Source: RBG-16-66-20 sp052386675
GTDB lineage: Bacteria > Pseudomonadota > Gammaproteobacteria > Burkholderiales > SG8-39
Direction of reading: 5' to 3'
Assembly: GCA_052386675.1 (NCBI GenBank)
Contig: JBQTJX010000002.1
Location: 62,001 to 126,000 of the forward strand
DNA: 64,000 nucleotides
Shown: positions 1-8,382 of the stretch, one piece after another
How positions within the stretch are numbered: position 1 is the stretch's first letter
How the letters are laid out: the number at the start of each line of letters is the position of its first letter
Position numbers and translations under genes: made by a program
Notes under the pieces: generated by a model
Told to the model about the DNA's origin: nothing
What the model saw: the letters and a program-made list of their open reading frames with translations, nothing else
Database searches by the model: none

Positions 1-437
1 GGGTTCGCCTTGGCGTAGGCAATCAGCTCCGGCACGCTCTTCACCGGCAGGCCGTTGCGCACCACCAGCAGCGTCGGTCCGGCGATGATCTGCGTGATGG
101 GCTCGAAGTCCTTGAGCGGGTTGTAGGGCAGGTCCTTCTTCAGCCCCGGCGAGATTGCCGTCGGCCCCAGGTGCGACATAAGGATGGTGTAGCCGTCGGG
201 GGCTGCCTTGGCGACCAGTGCGGTGCCTATCTCGCCATTGGCGCCGGGCCGGCTGTCGATGATGAACGGCTGCCCGAGCACCTCGGCCATTTTCAGCGAC
301 ACGGTGCGCATGAGCGCCTCAGCCGGCCCGCCCGGGGGCCAGGGAATGATCACGCGGATGGGCTTGGTCGGATACGCCTGCGCCAGGGCGGCAGACGAGA
401 AAGCCAGCGACAGAATTGCGACGAGCAGCCTTTTCAT
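1..437 (-). CDS. Bug-family tripartite tricarboxylate transporter receptor (partial)
   Basis: This is the N-terminal part of a periplasmic solute receptor; the C-terminus lies beyond the window start. The ATG at 437 opens a signal peptide (charged MKRLL, hydrophobic core, ALAQA cleavage region). It is followed by the Bug hallmarks YPTKPIRVIIPWPPGG, then SRPGANGEIGTALVAKAAPDGYT around residues 65-90. Bug proteins bind carboxylates or amides and normally feed TctAB-type permeases, but no such membrane genes are seen here. It is the last visible gene of a minus-strand operon, ten bases after the acyl-CoA synthetase, so its ligand may be the acid activated by that enzyme (inference). Confidence 0.9.
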   Translation of the reverse strand, partial: MKRLLVAILSLAFSSAALAQAYPTKPIRVIIPWPPGGPAEALMRTVSLKMAEVLGQPFIIDSRPGANGEIGTALVAKAAPDGYTILMSHLGPTAISPGLKKDLPYNPLKDFEPITQIIAGPTLLVVRNGLPVKSVPELIAYAKAN

Positions 438-447
438 GTCATCTCCT

Positions 448-1902
448 TCAGAGGGCGGGCAGCTTCGAGCTCAGTTCGGCCTTGATCACCTTGCCAAGCG
501 CATTGCGGGGAAAGTCCTTCACCACGAACACCTCGCGCGGCACCTTGTATGGCGCCATGCGGCCGCGGCACAGGTCGCGCAGCTCGGCAGGTTTCGCGTC
601 ATCCTTCAGGATCACGAACGCCGCGACTTCCTCGTTGAATTCGCGCGAGGGCCAGCCGACCACGGCGCAGTCGGTGACCGAGGGATGCGCTTGCAGCACC
701 GCCTCGATCTCAGCGGGGTAGATGTTCACGCCGCCGCGGATGATCATGTCCTTGGAGCGGCCCTTCAGGTACAGGTAGCCGCTGTCGTCCAGGAGCCCGA
801 GGTCGCCCGGATACCACCAGCCGTCGTGGAACGATTCGCGGCTTGCCTCGGGATCGTTCCAGAAGCCGTCGGCCACCGCCGGGCCCCTGTAGCGGATGCG
901 CCCGACGGCTCCCGCCGGCAATGCCTGGTGAGCTTCATCCACGCATTGCACCTGGACGCCGAACACCGGGCGGCCGACGGAATCGCTGAACGGCTCCGGG
1001 TCCTCCGAGGTGAGGTAGCTGACGCCGCCGCCCTCGGTGGAGCTGTAGTACTCGACGAAGCCCGGGCACAGGACGCGCAGGTGGCGGCGCTCCTCCGCGT
1101 GCAGCGCGGAGCCGGATGAGAGCAGCAGGCGCAGCGACCGGATCGGCGCCAGTTGCGCGTCGCTGAGCGTCAGCAGGCGGCGGATGAGCGTGGGCACGAG
1201 GAACAGCGACGTGATGCGGTGCCGCGCGACCGCCTCGCACAACGCCTCCGGTTCGTACGGCGGCGGCAGCATGATGCTGGTGCCTCCGATGTAAAGCATG
1301 CACAGCGGGAATGTGCGCCCGCCTCCGTAGTAGAGGGGCGTCGCGGACAGGAACCGGTCCTGGCTGTTGAAACCGAGGTTGATCCAGAACACCCGGTAGC
1401 GCGCGAGAAACTGGCTGTGGCGGATGCGTGGCCCCTTGGGGCGACCGGTGGTGCCCGAGGACAGCGACATCAGCAGCGGCAGGTCGCCTTCGGGAAAGCG
1501 CTTGTCTGTGGCGTGCTTGCCCACCAGGGACAGGAAATCCTCCTCCACCGGCACGCAGGTCACATTCGCCAGAACCGGCTTGCCCGGCTCCATCAGCACC
1601 ACCGTGGCACCGAAATGCGCCACCACCCGCTCCTGCTCCGCCGGCGTCCAGCGCCAGTCGAGCGGCAGGATGACGATGCCCGCCCGCGCCAGCGCGCACA
1701 GGATGACGATGTGCTCGATGCTGTCCTTCAGGGCCACGCCGACGACATCGCCCGGCACCAGGCCGATGGCGTAGAAGTGCGCCGCGGCGCGGCTCACCAG
1801 CGGGTCGAGCTCGCGGTACAGGAGCACGCGATCGCCATGCACCAGCGCCGGCCGGTCCGGGACCGCTCGGGCGTGATGGGCGAACGTCCCGGTGATATTC
1901 AC
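448..1902 (-). CDS. AMP-dependent acyl-CoA synthetase/ligase, class I adenylate-forming
   Basis: This 484-residue enzyme should activate a carboxylic acid to an acyl-adenylate and then an acyl-CoA. Visible core motifs are the phosphate loop SLSSGTTGRPKGPR, the adenine-site motif YYSSTEGGG, the YPGDLGLLDDSGYLYLKGR hinge region with the following RGGVNIYPAEIE, and the C-terminal catalytic lysine in NALGKVIKAEL. It is shorter than typical long-chain ligases (about 540) and closer to aryl- or short-acid ligases. The substrate is not predictable. The start is GTG (MNITGTF). It begins 16 bases after the methyltransferase stop and precedes a Bug receptor, so uptake, activation and methyl transfer genes are co-transcribed. 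Confidence 0.9.
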   Translation of the reverse strand: MNITGTFAHHARAVPDRPALVHGDRVLLYRELDPLVSRAAAHFYAIGLVPGDVVGVALKDSIEHIVILCALARAGIVILPLDWRWTPAEQERVVAHFGATVVLMEPGKPVLANVTCVPVEEDFLSLVGKHATDKRFPEGDLPLLMSLSSGTTGRPKGPRIRHSQFLARYRVFWINLGFNSQDRFLSATPLYYGGGRTFPLCMLYIGGTSIMLPPPYEPEALCEAVARHRITSLFLVPTLIRRLLTLSDAQLAPIRSLRLLLSSGSALHAEERRHLRVLCPGFVEYYSSTEGGGVSYLTSEDPEPFSDSVGRPVFGVQVQCVDEAHQALPAGAVGRIRYRGPAVADGFWNDPEASRESFHDGWWYPGDLGLLDDSGYLYLKGRSKDMIIRGGVNIYPAEIEAVLQAHPSVTDCAVVGWPSREFNEEVAAFVILKDDAKPAELRDLCRGRMAPYKVPREVFVVKDFPRNALGKVIKAELSSKLPAL

Positions 1903-1918
1903 AGGATGGAAGGCAACC

Positions 1919-2989
1919 CTACGCCGCCTTTGCGGTGATCATGGTCATGTAGTGCGTGCGGTAGCGCGGCAGCTCGCCCGCCAGCACTGCGGCGTCCGGC
2001 TCCGGGTGTGCGATGCGCATTTCCACCTCCTTGAACCCGGCGCGCTGCAGTTCAGCCTTCATGTCCATGCCGGCGTAGGTATGCGCGAAGGGCTCGTTGT
2101 TGCGCGCCGAATAGCCGGCGTGGAGCCAGCGGCCCACCGCGCCGCCCGCAATCAGATACATGTCGTAGGCCATGAAGCCGCCGCCCTTCTTCAGCACGCG
2201 GCGCGCCTCCGCCAGCGAGCGGCGCACCGCCGCCGGCGGCATCTCGTGGTACAGCCAGTGCGACGCGACAAGGTCGACGCTGCCGTCGGCATCGCGCAGC
2301 TTCTCCGCGCTCTCCTGGCGGTAGCGCGTCACCAGCCCCTGCTCCAGCGAGCGCAGGTGCGCGAGCATCAGCGTGGGAGCGCTGACATCCAGGCCGGTGA
2401 TGTCCGCCCCCGGAAACGCGCGAGCCAGCGCGCGGGTGGAATGCCCCGCGGTGCAGCCCATGTCCAGGATCACCTGTGCCTGCGGCGCGAGCACCTTCGC
2501 GGTACCCGCATAGAGTTCCATCGGGCGATTCGGATCGAACAGCGAGAAAGAATAGGCGCTGGCGGAGGTCTCGTAGGCGAAGGCGTCGTCCGAATCGCTC
2601 CAGATGCCGCCCGCGTGCTGGTGCGTGTCCACCGCGCGCACGTACTCGGGCAATTCGAGCTTCGGATCGAGGGCGAGGCGCTCCGGATGCCGGCGCGCGG
2701 CTTCGTCCAGGACAGCGGAGAGCCGCTCCCGGTTCGCCTCCATCCAGCGCATGATTCCCCAGCGGCCGTAGTACTTGAGCTGCTGCGAGTGCCGCTCCAG
2801 CCAGGAATACAGGCTGTAGGAAGCGCTGTTGCGCGCCTGGCGCTCGATCTCGGCCGGATCGTCGCTGCCGGATCGCTTCGCCGCCTCGACCGCGCCGCGG
2901 TAGGCCTGGTCGCGCCAGACGCCGCGAATGCCGCGGACGAAACACTGGAAGGCGGCGGCTTCGAACGACAGGGGCGCTTCGTTGGCCAT
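1919..2989 (-). CDS. Class I SAM-dependent methyltransferase with an uncharacterised N-terminal domain (module copy 1)
   Basis: This 356-residue protein has a SAM-binding Rossmann core from about residue 172. Motif I is DMGCTAGHSTRALARAFPG, and the acidic strand end is GLDVSAP. Residues 1-165 form a separate domain with WLERH (63-67), a KYYGRWG segment and HQHAGG (123-128), which I do not recognise. The same N-terminal landmarks and a C-terminal RNNEPF (296-301) occur in the protein at 14146-15264, so the two are paralogs. The ATG start (MANEAP) lies 19 bases after the stop of the small helical protein. The methyl acceptor is unknown. The clustered histidines could bind a metal, but that is conjecture. 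Confidence 0.85.
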   Translation of the reverse strand: MANEAPLSFEAAAFQCFVRGIRGVWRDQAYRGAVEAAKRSGSDDPAEIERQARNSASYSLYSWLERHSQQLKYYGRWGIMRWMEANRERLSAVLDEAARRHPERLALDPKLELPEYVRAVDTHQHAGGIWSDSDDAFAYETSASAYSFSLFDPNRPMELYAGTAKVLAPQAQVILDMGCTAGHSTRALARAFPGADITGLDVSAPTLMLAHLRSLEQGLVTRYRQESAEKLRDADGSVDLVASHWLYHEMPPAAVRRSLAEARRVLKKGGGFMAYDMYLIAGGAVGRWLHAGYSARNNEPFAHTYAGMDMKAELQRAGFKEVEMRIAHPEPDAAVLAGELPRYRTHYMTMITAKAA

Positions 2990-3008
2990 GGGTCAGTCTC
3001 CCGTATGC

Positions 3009-3329
3009 CTACTTCTCGTGCATCCAGCGCGTCGCGTTCACCGACAGATCGGGCTCGAGGTAGGGGGCGGTCAGGCCGCGTGTAAACGCAGCCTCCTCCG
3101 CTTCCAGCCACTTCGCCATGCCTTCCGCCGCAGCCGCGGCTGCGAGCTTCTGCGGATCCACCGTGCCGCCCGCCTCCAGCGCGCGGGTCAGGCGCTCCAC
3201 CTGCGCCTTGAGGACGAACACTTCTCCTGCGAGGGCCATCACCATGCCCATCAGCCGCGCGGCCTCCGGGTCGCGCCCGCCCATCTTCGCGAGTTCCGCG
3301 ACAAGGTCGGGTTTGGCGCCGCCGCTCAC
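3009..3329 (-). CDS. Small helical protein, partner of methyltransferase copy 1
   Basis: This 106-residue protein has no domain that I recognise. The central stretch LMGMVMALAGEVFVLKAQVE reads as a long amphipathic helix, probably a short coiled coil, followed by the segment EAGGTVDPQKLAAAA. The 97-residue protein at 15274-15567 has the same pattern (LLGMVFSLTAEVHVLRDRL, then AAKGVVDPASLDHAA), and each copy directly precedes a related methyltransferase gene. That makes an accessory or regulatory subunit plausible. There is no signal peptide. The GTG start (MSGGAKPDL) is four bases after the Bug receptor stop, so it is translated as part of the operon. Confidence 0.75.
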   Translation of the reverse strand: MSGGAKPDLVAELAKMGGRDPEAARLMGMVMALAGEVFVLKAQVERLTRALEAGGTVDPQKLAAAAAAEGMAKWLEAEEAAFTRGLTAPYLEPDLSVNATRWMHEK

Positions 3330-3333
3330 GTGA

Positions 3334-4287
3334 TCACTCCACCTTGATCTTCGCGTCCGCGATGACTTTCTGCCACTTCACGTTCTCGCTGCGCTGGAAG
3401 CTCGCCAGCGCTTCGGGCGTGCTGGTGGCCGGCTCCAGGCCCATCGCGGTCAGCCTGCCGCGCAGGTCGGCACCGTTCACGGTCGCGGTCAGCACGGCGT
3501 TCAGGCGCTCCAGCACCGGACGCGGAATGCCCGCCGGGCCGTACAGCGCAAACCAGCCGGTCGCCTCGAACCCGGCGAGGCCAGGGGTCTCCGAGGCGGT
3601 CGGGAGATTGGGAAATGCCGCGACCCGCCTGGGCGCGGTGAGCGCGAGCGGCTTCAACTTGCCCGACTGGATGTGCGGGGTCGCCGACATGTCGCTGATG
3701 CCGACCAGCACCTGGTTGCCCATGACGTCGATCTGCAGCGGCGCCGAGCCCTTGTAAGGCACGTGCGTCATGTCGACCCGGGTCATCGACTTGAACAACT
3801 CGCCCGCGAGATGGGCGAGGCTGGCGTTGCCGTAGGAGCCGTAGTTCGCCCTGGCCGGGTTCGCCCTGATGAAGGCCAGCAACTCGGTCAGGTTGCTGAC
3901 CGGCGTCGACGGATGCACCACGAACACCAACGGCACCGCGGAGACCATGCCGATGGGCGAGAAGTCCTTCACCGGATCGTAGTTCAGCTTGTACAGCATC
4001 GGATTGAGCACGTGCGTGCTGGAGGCGCCCAGGCCGAAGGTGTGGCCGTCGGGCGCGGATTTCGCGATCGCGTCGGTGCCGATGGCACCGCCCGCGCCGG
4101 GCTTGTTGTCCACGATCACCGATTGCCCGAGCTGGTCGCCCATGAGTTGCGCGAGCGCGCGGCCCAGTATGTCGGTGACCCCTCCCGGGGGATAGGGCAC
4201 CACCAGCCGCATCGGCTTGGAGGGGAAGGACTGCGCCTGCGCAAGACCCGCGACGAGCGCAAATGCAAAACCGATCAATGCCTTCAT
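3334..4287 (-). CDS. Bug-family tripartite tricarboxylate transporter receptor
   Basis: This is a complete 317-residue periplasmic receptor. It has a signal peptide (MKALIGFAFALVAGLAQAQS), the Bug entry motif SKPMRLVVPYPPGGVTDILG, the ligand-loop motif NKPGAGGAIGTDAIAKSAPDGH, and the later HVPYKGSAPLQIDVMGNQ typical of the family. The start codon overlaps the isochorismatase stop by four bases (ATGA), so the two are translationally coupled. Together with the receptor at 1-437 it brackets the methyltransferase and ligase genes. No TctA or TctB genes are present in the window, so the receptor must use membrane components encoded elsewhere or act otherwise. The ligand is unknown. Confidence 0.93.
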   Translation of the reverse strand: MKALIGFAFALVAGLAQAQSFPSKPMRLVVPYPPGGVTDILGRALAQLMGDQLGQSVIVDNKPGAGGAIGTDAIAKSAPDGHTFGLGASSTHVLNPMLYKLNYDPVKDFSPIGMVSAVPLVFVVHPSTPVSNLTELLAFIRANPARANYGSYGNASLAHLAGELFKSMTRVDMTHVPYKGSAPLQIDVMGNQVLVGISDMSATPHIQSGKLKPLALTAPRRVAAFPNLPTASETPGLAGFEATGWFALYGPAGIPRPVLERLNAVLTATVNGADLRGRLTAMGLEPATSTPEALASFQRSENVKWQKVIADAKIKVE

Positions 4288-4979
4288 GCTGCCTCCGCTT
4301 TTCTCAGCGGCCGGAGCCGCTCCAGGATTTCCGTGGTGGTGCCGACGTCAGCGTACTTTGACGCCATGTCGAACAGGTTCACCGCGTGCGAAGCAGCGCT
4401 GCGGTCGTAGACCGCGTCCTGTGGCACCAGGACGCGGAAGTTGTAGGCGAAGGCGTCCACCACGCTGCCGCGCACGCAGCCGCTGGTGGTGCAGCCGGTC
4501 ACCACCAGGGTGTCGGCCTGCAGGTCGATGAGGTGGCTCGCCAGCGGCGTGGCGAAGAACGCGCTCGGGTGCTTCTTCGGGATCAGGACATCGCCCTCGC
4601 GCGGCGCGATTTCCGCCGGGAATTCGTAGCCCTTCTCCGGGATGTTCATGATCGCCGGCACCTTCTGCGCCAGGCGACCGCCGTCGGTGGCCTTGTTCTT
4701 GGGCGCCACGTGCGGGTACAGCACCGGCCAGCCGTTGCGACGGAACTCCTTGAGCAGGATCGCGATGTTGTGCATCGCGTTCCAGCCGATCTCGCCGCAG
4801 GACGTGGGAAATTCCTTGATGGATTCCCAGAACGGCTTGGGCGCGGTGCCGATGGTGCGGTACTGGACATCGATGATGAGGAGCGCCGGGCGCTGGCCGA
4901 TGCCGCCCGCGCGGCCGAAGCCGGCGGCGTGATAGGCCTTCTGCTCCTCCTCGCTGATGATGCCATCCCACGGTTTCAT
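4284..4979 (-). CDS. Isochorismatase-family cysteine hydrolase, N-carbamoylsarcosine amidase-like
   Basis: This 231-residue cytoplasmic hydrolase carries the family triad: Asp37 in ALLIIDVQY, a lysine in the LIPKKHPSAFFATPL stretch, and the nucleophilic cysteine in VVTGCTTSGCVRGSVVDAF. The last motif, with the cis-peptide region before it, is the pattern of N-carbamoylsarcosine amidohydrolase and its relatives, which release ammonia and CO2 from N-carbamoyl compounds; maleamate amidases look similar. It is the first gene of the minus-strand operon and diverges from a LysR regulator. The gene on the other side of that regulator's operon encodes a hydantoinase-like enzyme, which would supply N-carbamoyl substrates. 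Precise substrate remains inference. Confidence 0.88.
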   Translation of the reverse strand: MKPWDGIISEEEQKAYHAAGFGRAGGIGQRPALLIIDVQYRTIGTAPKPFWESIKEFPTSCGEIGWNAMHNIAILLKEFRRNGWPVLYPHVAPKNKATDGGRLAQKVPAIMNIPEKGYEFPAEIAPREGDVLIPKKHPSAFFATPLASHLIDLQADTLVVTGCTTSGCVRGSVVDAFAYNFRVLVPQDAVYDRSAASHAVNLFDMASKYADVGTTTEILERLRPLRKAEAA

Positions 4980-4997
4980 GCGGAGGCCCTCCCTAGA

Positions 4998-5028
4998 TTG
5001 ACTGCGGCAGCTTAGGCAGGCCTATAAT
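4998..5028 (+). promoter_or_regulatory. Candidate sigma-70 promoter for the LysR gene, in an AT-rich divergent region
   Basis: TTGACT at 4998-5003 and TATAAT at 5023-5028 match the sigma-70 hexamers, but the 19-base spacer is longer than optimal. The 117-base gap between the two divergent start codons is strikingly AT-rich from 5021 to 5075, as expected where a LysR-type regulator binds. The reverse strand over the same place reads TATTAT, so the outward promoters may overlap. The assignment comes from inspection only. Confidence 0.35.
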
Positions 5029-5096
5029 ATTAGTCAAATCAATCGCTTGTATTTCAGTTATTTACTCGATAGATAACGCCAGGTGAGACCGACCCG

Positions 5097-6023
5097 TTGA
5101 GCGATACCCCCGACCTGAACCTGCTGCTGGCGTTCGAGGCGCTGTTCCGGCACGGCAGCGTCACCCGCGCCGCGGGCCAGATCGGGCTGTCGCAGTCGGC
5201 GATGTCGAGCGCCCTCGGCCGCCTGCGCAAGCAGTTCGGCGATCCCCTGTTCGTCAACACCCGCTCGGGCATGCTTCCGACCCCGCGCGCGCTGGAACTG
5301 GCGCCGCCGCTGATGGAGGCCCTCGCCATGGTGCGCGGCGCCATGGGCAAGCGCGAGGCCTTCGAGCCGGGCACCTCGACGCGAGCCCTGCGCGTGTTCA
5401 TGACCGACGTCGGCGAAACGGTGCTCCTGCCCGCCCTGATGCGCTTCATGCACGAGCGCAGCCCTGCGATGCGCCTGGAGACCGCGCAGCTGCCGGCCCC
5501 GGAACTCGCGGTGCGGCTGGAAACCGGCGACATCGACCTCGCTGTGGGCTACCTGCCGCAGCTGCCGGAGAAAATCCGCCGCGCGCGCCTGTTCGAGGAG
5601 CACTACGTCTGCATGACGCGCCAGGACCATCCCCTGGGCCAGCGCGCGCCGCTGACGCTGAAGGAGTTCCTTTCCGCGCGCCACGTGCTCATCGCTTCCA
5701 TGGGCTCCGGCCACCAGGTGCTGGAGCGCACGCTCGCCGAGCGTGGCGTGCACGAGAACGTGGCGCTGCGCGTGCCGCATTTCGTCGTGGTGCCGCTCAT
5801 CATCGCCGGCACCGACCTCATCGTCAGCGTCCCCAGCCGCGTCGCGGGCGCGACCGCACGGCTGGTGAATGCGCGCGTGCATCCACTGCCGATCCCGATC
5901 CCGTCGTTCGACGTTTCCACCTACTGGCACGAGCGGGTGGAAAACGACGGCGCCAACCGCTGGCTGCGCTCGGCGCTGACCGAGCTCTTCGGCGACCGCA
6001 AGCCGAGGCGCGGACGTGAATGA
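5097..6023 (+). CDS. LysR-type transcriptional regulator
   Basis: This 308-residue regulator has the N-terminal winged helix-turn-helix (LNLLLAFEALFRHGSVTRAA, then QIGLSQSAMSSALGRLRKQF) and a C-terminal co-inducer-binding domain from about residue 90. It uses a TTG start at 5097 (MSDTPDLN). The purine-rich AGGTGAG lies about ten bases upstream, and the earlier GTG at 5083 runs into a stop within five codons. It sits between the isochorismatase operon and the CobW/amidohydrolase operon. LysR proteins usually control the divergent unit, so the isochorismatase operon is the likely target. Its 3' end overlaps the CobW start by eight bases. Confidence 0.92.
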   Translation: MSDTPDLNLLLAFEALFRHGSVTRAAGQIGLSQSAMSSALGRLRKQFGDPLFVNTRSGMLPTPRALELAPPLMEALAMVRGAMGKREAFEPGTSTRALRVFMTDVGETVLLPALMRFMHERSPAMRLETAQLPAPELAVRLETGDIDLAVGYLPQLPEKIRRARLFEEHYVCMTRQDHPLGQRAPLTLKEFLSARHVLIASMGSGHQVLERTLAERGVHENVALRVPHFVVVPLIIAGTDLIVSVPSRVAGATARLVNARVHPLPIPIPSFDVSTYWHERVENDGANRWLRSALTELFGDRKPRRGRE

Positions 6024-6981
6024 CCCCCGCATACCGGTGTTCCTGCTCACTGGATTCCTGGGCAGCGGCAAGACCACGTTGCTGAACGAGGCGCTGCGCG
6101 CGCCGGCGCTCGCCAACACCGCGGTGGTGGTGAACGAACTGGGCCAGATCGGCCTCGACCAGGTCGTGCTCGGGCAGGCAGCCGACAACGTGGTGCTGCT
6201 GGACGCCGGCTGCCTGTGCTGCGCCAATACGGGCGCGCTGCACGAGACCCTGGCCGACCTCATCCATCGCCGCGCGCGCGGCGAGGTGCCACCCTTCGAG
6301 CGCGTCATCATCGAAACCAGCGGCGCCGCCGATCCCGCTCCCTTGCTGCACATCCTGCTCGGCCATCCATTGGTGGTGTCGGATTACAGGCTGGAGGCAG
6401 TGGTCTGCACCGTGGACGCCCAGCATTTCATGGGCTCCAGGGAACTGCATGCCGAACTGGACAAGCAGGCTGCGATGGCCGACCGCATCGTCATCACCAA
6501 ACGCGACCTTGCCGACCCGGCGCCGGCGGCCGCGTTCCTCGCGCAGCTCAACCCGGGAGCGCAGTTCAGCGACGGCGCGGCCGCCGCTTTCGCCCCGCTT
6601 GGCCACGCCCGCACGCCCGCGCCTTCGCTCGCCACGCTGGGACCGATCCGGCCCCATGGCCGCCCGAGCGGCATCCGCGCTTTCGCCTTCCGTCCCGAGC
6701 CCACGGTCACCTGGGCGGGCTGGGCGGCCTGGTCGCGCCTCGTGGCCGAACGGTTTGGCGCGCGCCTGCTGCGCGTCAAAGGCTTGATCCGCCTGGAAGA
6801 CACCGGAGAGATCGCACTGGTGCAAGGGGTGCAGGGCGTGTTCCACAAGCCGCAGCGTTTCAAGGACTGGCCGGATTCTGACCGTGGCAGCCGGCTGGTA
6901 TGTATTGCGCGAGACATTCCCGAAGAGGAATTGCGCGCCACGCTCAAAGACTTGAACCAGGAAAGGATGGTTGAAACATGA
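6016..6981 (+). CDS. CobW/G3E-family GTPase, probable metallochaperone
   Basis: This 321-residue protein has the G3E signature set: P-loop GFLGSGKTTLLN (residues 13-24), the switch motif VVNELGQIGLD (39-49), the metal-binding CLCC (66-69), a later ETSGAADP and the base-specificity motif TKRD. Family members use GTP to load zinc, cobalt or iron into client enzymes. The next gene, overlapping by four bases, encodes an amidohydrolase of the class that needs a binuclear metal centre, so that enzyme is the obvious client (inference). The start is GTG. No nitrile hydratase or cobalamin genes lie nearby, which argues against the other common G3E roles. Confidence 0.9.
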   Translation: MNDPRIPVFLLTGFLGSGKTTLLNEALRAPALANTAVVVNELGQIGLDQVVLGQAADNVVLLDAGCLCCANTGALHETLADLIHRRARGEVPPFERVIIETSGAADPAPLLHILLGHPLVVSDYRLEAVVCTVDAQHFMGSRELHAELDKQAAMADRIVITKRDLADPAPAAAFLAQLNPGAQFSDGAAAAFAPLGHARTPAPSLATLGPIRPHGRPSGIRAFAFRPEPTVTWAGWAAWSRLVAERFGARLLRVKGLIRLEDTGEIALVQGVQGVFHKPQRFKDWPDSDRGSRLVCIARDIPEEELRATLKDLNQERMVET

Positions 6982-8378
6982 ATGGAAACCCGGCTGACTT
7001 CGTTCTACGCGGCGGTACGGTGGTATTTCCGGACCGCGCGCCGGCCCGGCACGACATCCTGGTGCAGGGAGGCAAGGTCGCCGCCCTGCTCGCCCCGGGC
7101 GCCGCGGTGCCCGCCGGCACGCCCGAGCAGTCCGCGGCCGGCCTGCACGTGTTCCCCGGCCTGATCGATGCCCACGTCCATTTCGGCTTCGGCGAGAAAA
7201 TCACCGAGTACACCTCCGAGACGGCCTATGCCGCGCAGGGGGGATTCACCTCCATCCTCGGTTACTTCCTGAACAACGAGGCCTACACCGACGTCTACAA
7301 GCGCGAGCAGGCCTACGCCTCAGCGCGGGCACACGTGGACTACGGCTTTCACTTCACCACCTGCAACGAACTGCACATCACCGAACTGGGCAAGTACGTG
7401 CGGGACTACGGCGTCACCTCGTTCAAGTACTTCATGAACTTCAAGGGCGAGGAAGGCCGCTACATGGGCCTCGATGGCACCGACGACGGCTTCTTCCACG
7501 CCCTGCTCGCGGAATCCGCGCGCGTGGGCAAGCCCACCATTGTTTGTCATACTGAAAACATCGAGATCGTGAACCGCATCCGCCGCCAGGTGCAGGCCGC
7601 CGGCGGCAGCACGCTGCGCGACTGGTCCGCCTCCAAGCCGGCGATCACCGAATCCGAGCCCGCCATCCGCGCCATGTACTTCGCCGAGCGACTGGGCGCC
7701 CGGGTGTATTTCCCGCACATCTCCTCACGCATCGCCGTGGACGAGATCCGGCTCTGGCGCAAGCGCTACGCCGATGTCACGTTCGAGATCTGCCCGCACT
7801 ACCTGACGCATACTGAAGATTCAGATCTGTTGGGGATGGGAAAAGCCAACCCGCCCTTCCGCACCAAGGACGACCTCGAGGCGCTGTGGGAAGCGCTCGC
7901 CGATGGCACCGCCGACGTGGTCGCCTCGGACCACGTCGCGCGCAAGAAAGCCACCAAGGACAAGCCGTTGTGGCTCGCCTCGCAGGGCTTCCCCGGCACT
8001 GCGACCATCCTGCCGGTGCTGCTCTCCGAGGGCTACCACAAGCGCAAGCTCCCGCTGCAGCGCATCTGCCAGCTGCTCACCTCGGGCCCGGCGAAGATCT
8101 TCCACCTCGACCCCTTGAAGGGCCGCATCGAGAAGGGCGCGGATGCCGACTTCGCCCTGGTGGACCTGGAGAAGGAACGCGTCGTCCGCGCGGCGGAGTT
8201 CGACTCCTACGCCGACTACAGCCTTTACGAGGGCTGGACGTTCAAGGGCTGGCCGGTCCAGACCATCGTGCGCGGCGTGACGGTGATGCAGGACGGCAAG
8301 GTCACCGGACCCGGCGGCCACGGCAAGTTCATCTGGCGCCGCATCGGCCAGGCGCCGGTGCTGGGCCGGACGGAGTAG
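6978..8378 (+). CDS. Dihydropyrimidinase/hydantoinase-like amidohydrolase
   Basis: This 466-residue TIM-barrel hydrolase should open cyclic amides such as dihydropyrimidines, hydantoins or allantoin-type rings. Metal ligands are visible in order: HVH in LIDAHVHFGF, a carbamylatable lysine in SFKYFMNFKGEE, histidines in VCHTEN and YFPHISS, and the catalytic aspartate in VVASDHVARKK. The C-terminal beta-sandwich segment (KGRIEKGADADFALVDLEKE) is intact. ATGA overlap with the CobW GTPase indicates coupled translation and supports metal delivery. Across the regulator lies an N-carbamoyl hydrolase homolog that could act on the ring-opened product. The specific substrate cannot be read from the sequence. 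Confidence 0.88.
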   Translation: MNGNPADFVLRGGTVVFPDRAPARHDILVQGGKVAALLAPGAAVPAGTPEQSAAGLHVFPGLIDAHVHFGFGEKITEYTSETAYAAQGGFTSILGYFLNNEAYTDVYKREQAYASARAHVDYGFHFTTCNELHITELGKYVRDYGVTSFKYFMNFKGEEGRYMGLDGTDDGFFHALLAESARVGKPTIVCHTENIEIVNRIRRQVQAAGGSTLRDWSASKPAITESEPAIRAMYFAERLGARVYFPHISSRIAVDEIRLWRKRYADVTFEICPHYLTHTEDSDLLGMGKANPPFRTKDDLEALWEALADGTADVVASDHVARKKATKDKPLWLASQGFPGTATILPVLLSEGYHKRKLPLQRICQLLTSGPAKIFHLDPLKGRIEKGADADFALVDLEKERVVRAAEFDSYADYSLYEGWTFKGWPVQTIVRGVTVMQDGKVTGPGGHGKFIWRRIGQAPVLGRTE

Positions 8379-8382
8379 CCCG

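Noticed and set aside
6016..6981. Nitrile hydratase activator or cobalamin role for the CobW protein
   Set aside because: No nitrile hydratase or cobalamin biosynthesis gene is in the window; the coupled amidohydrolase is a better client.
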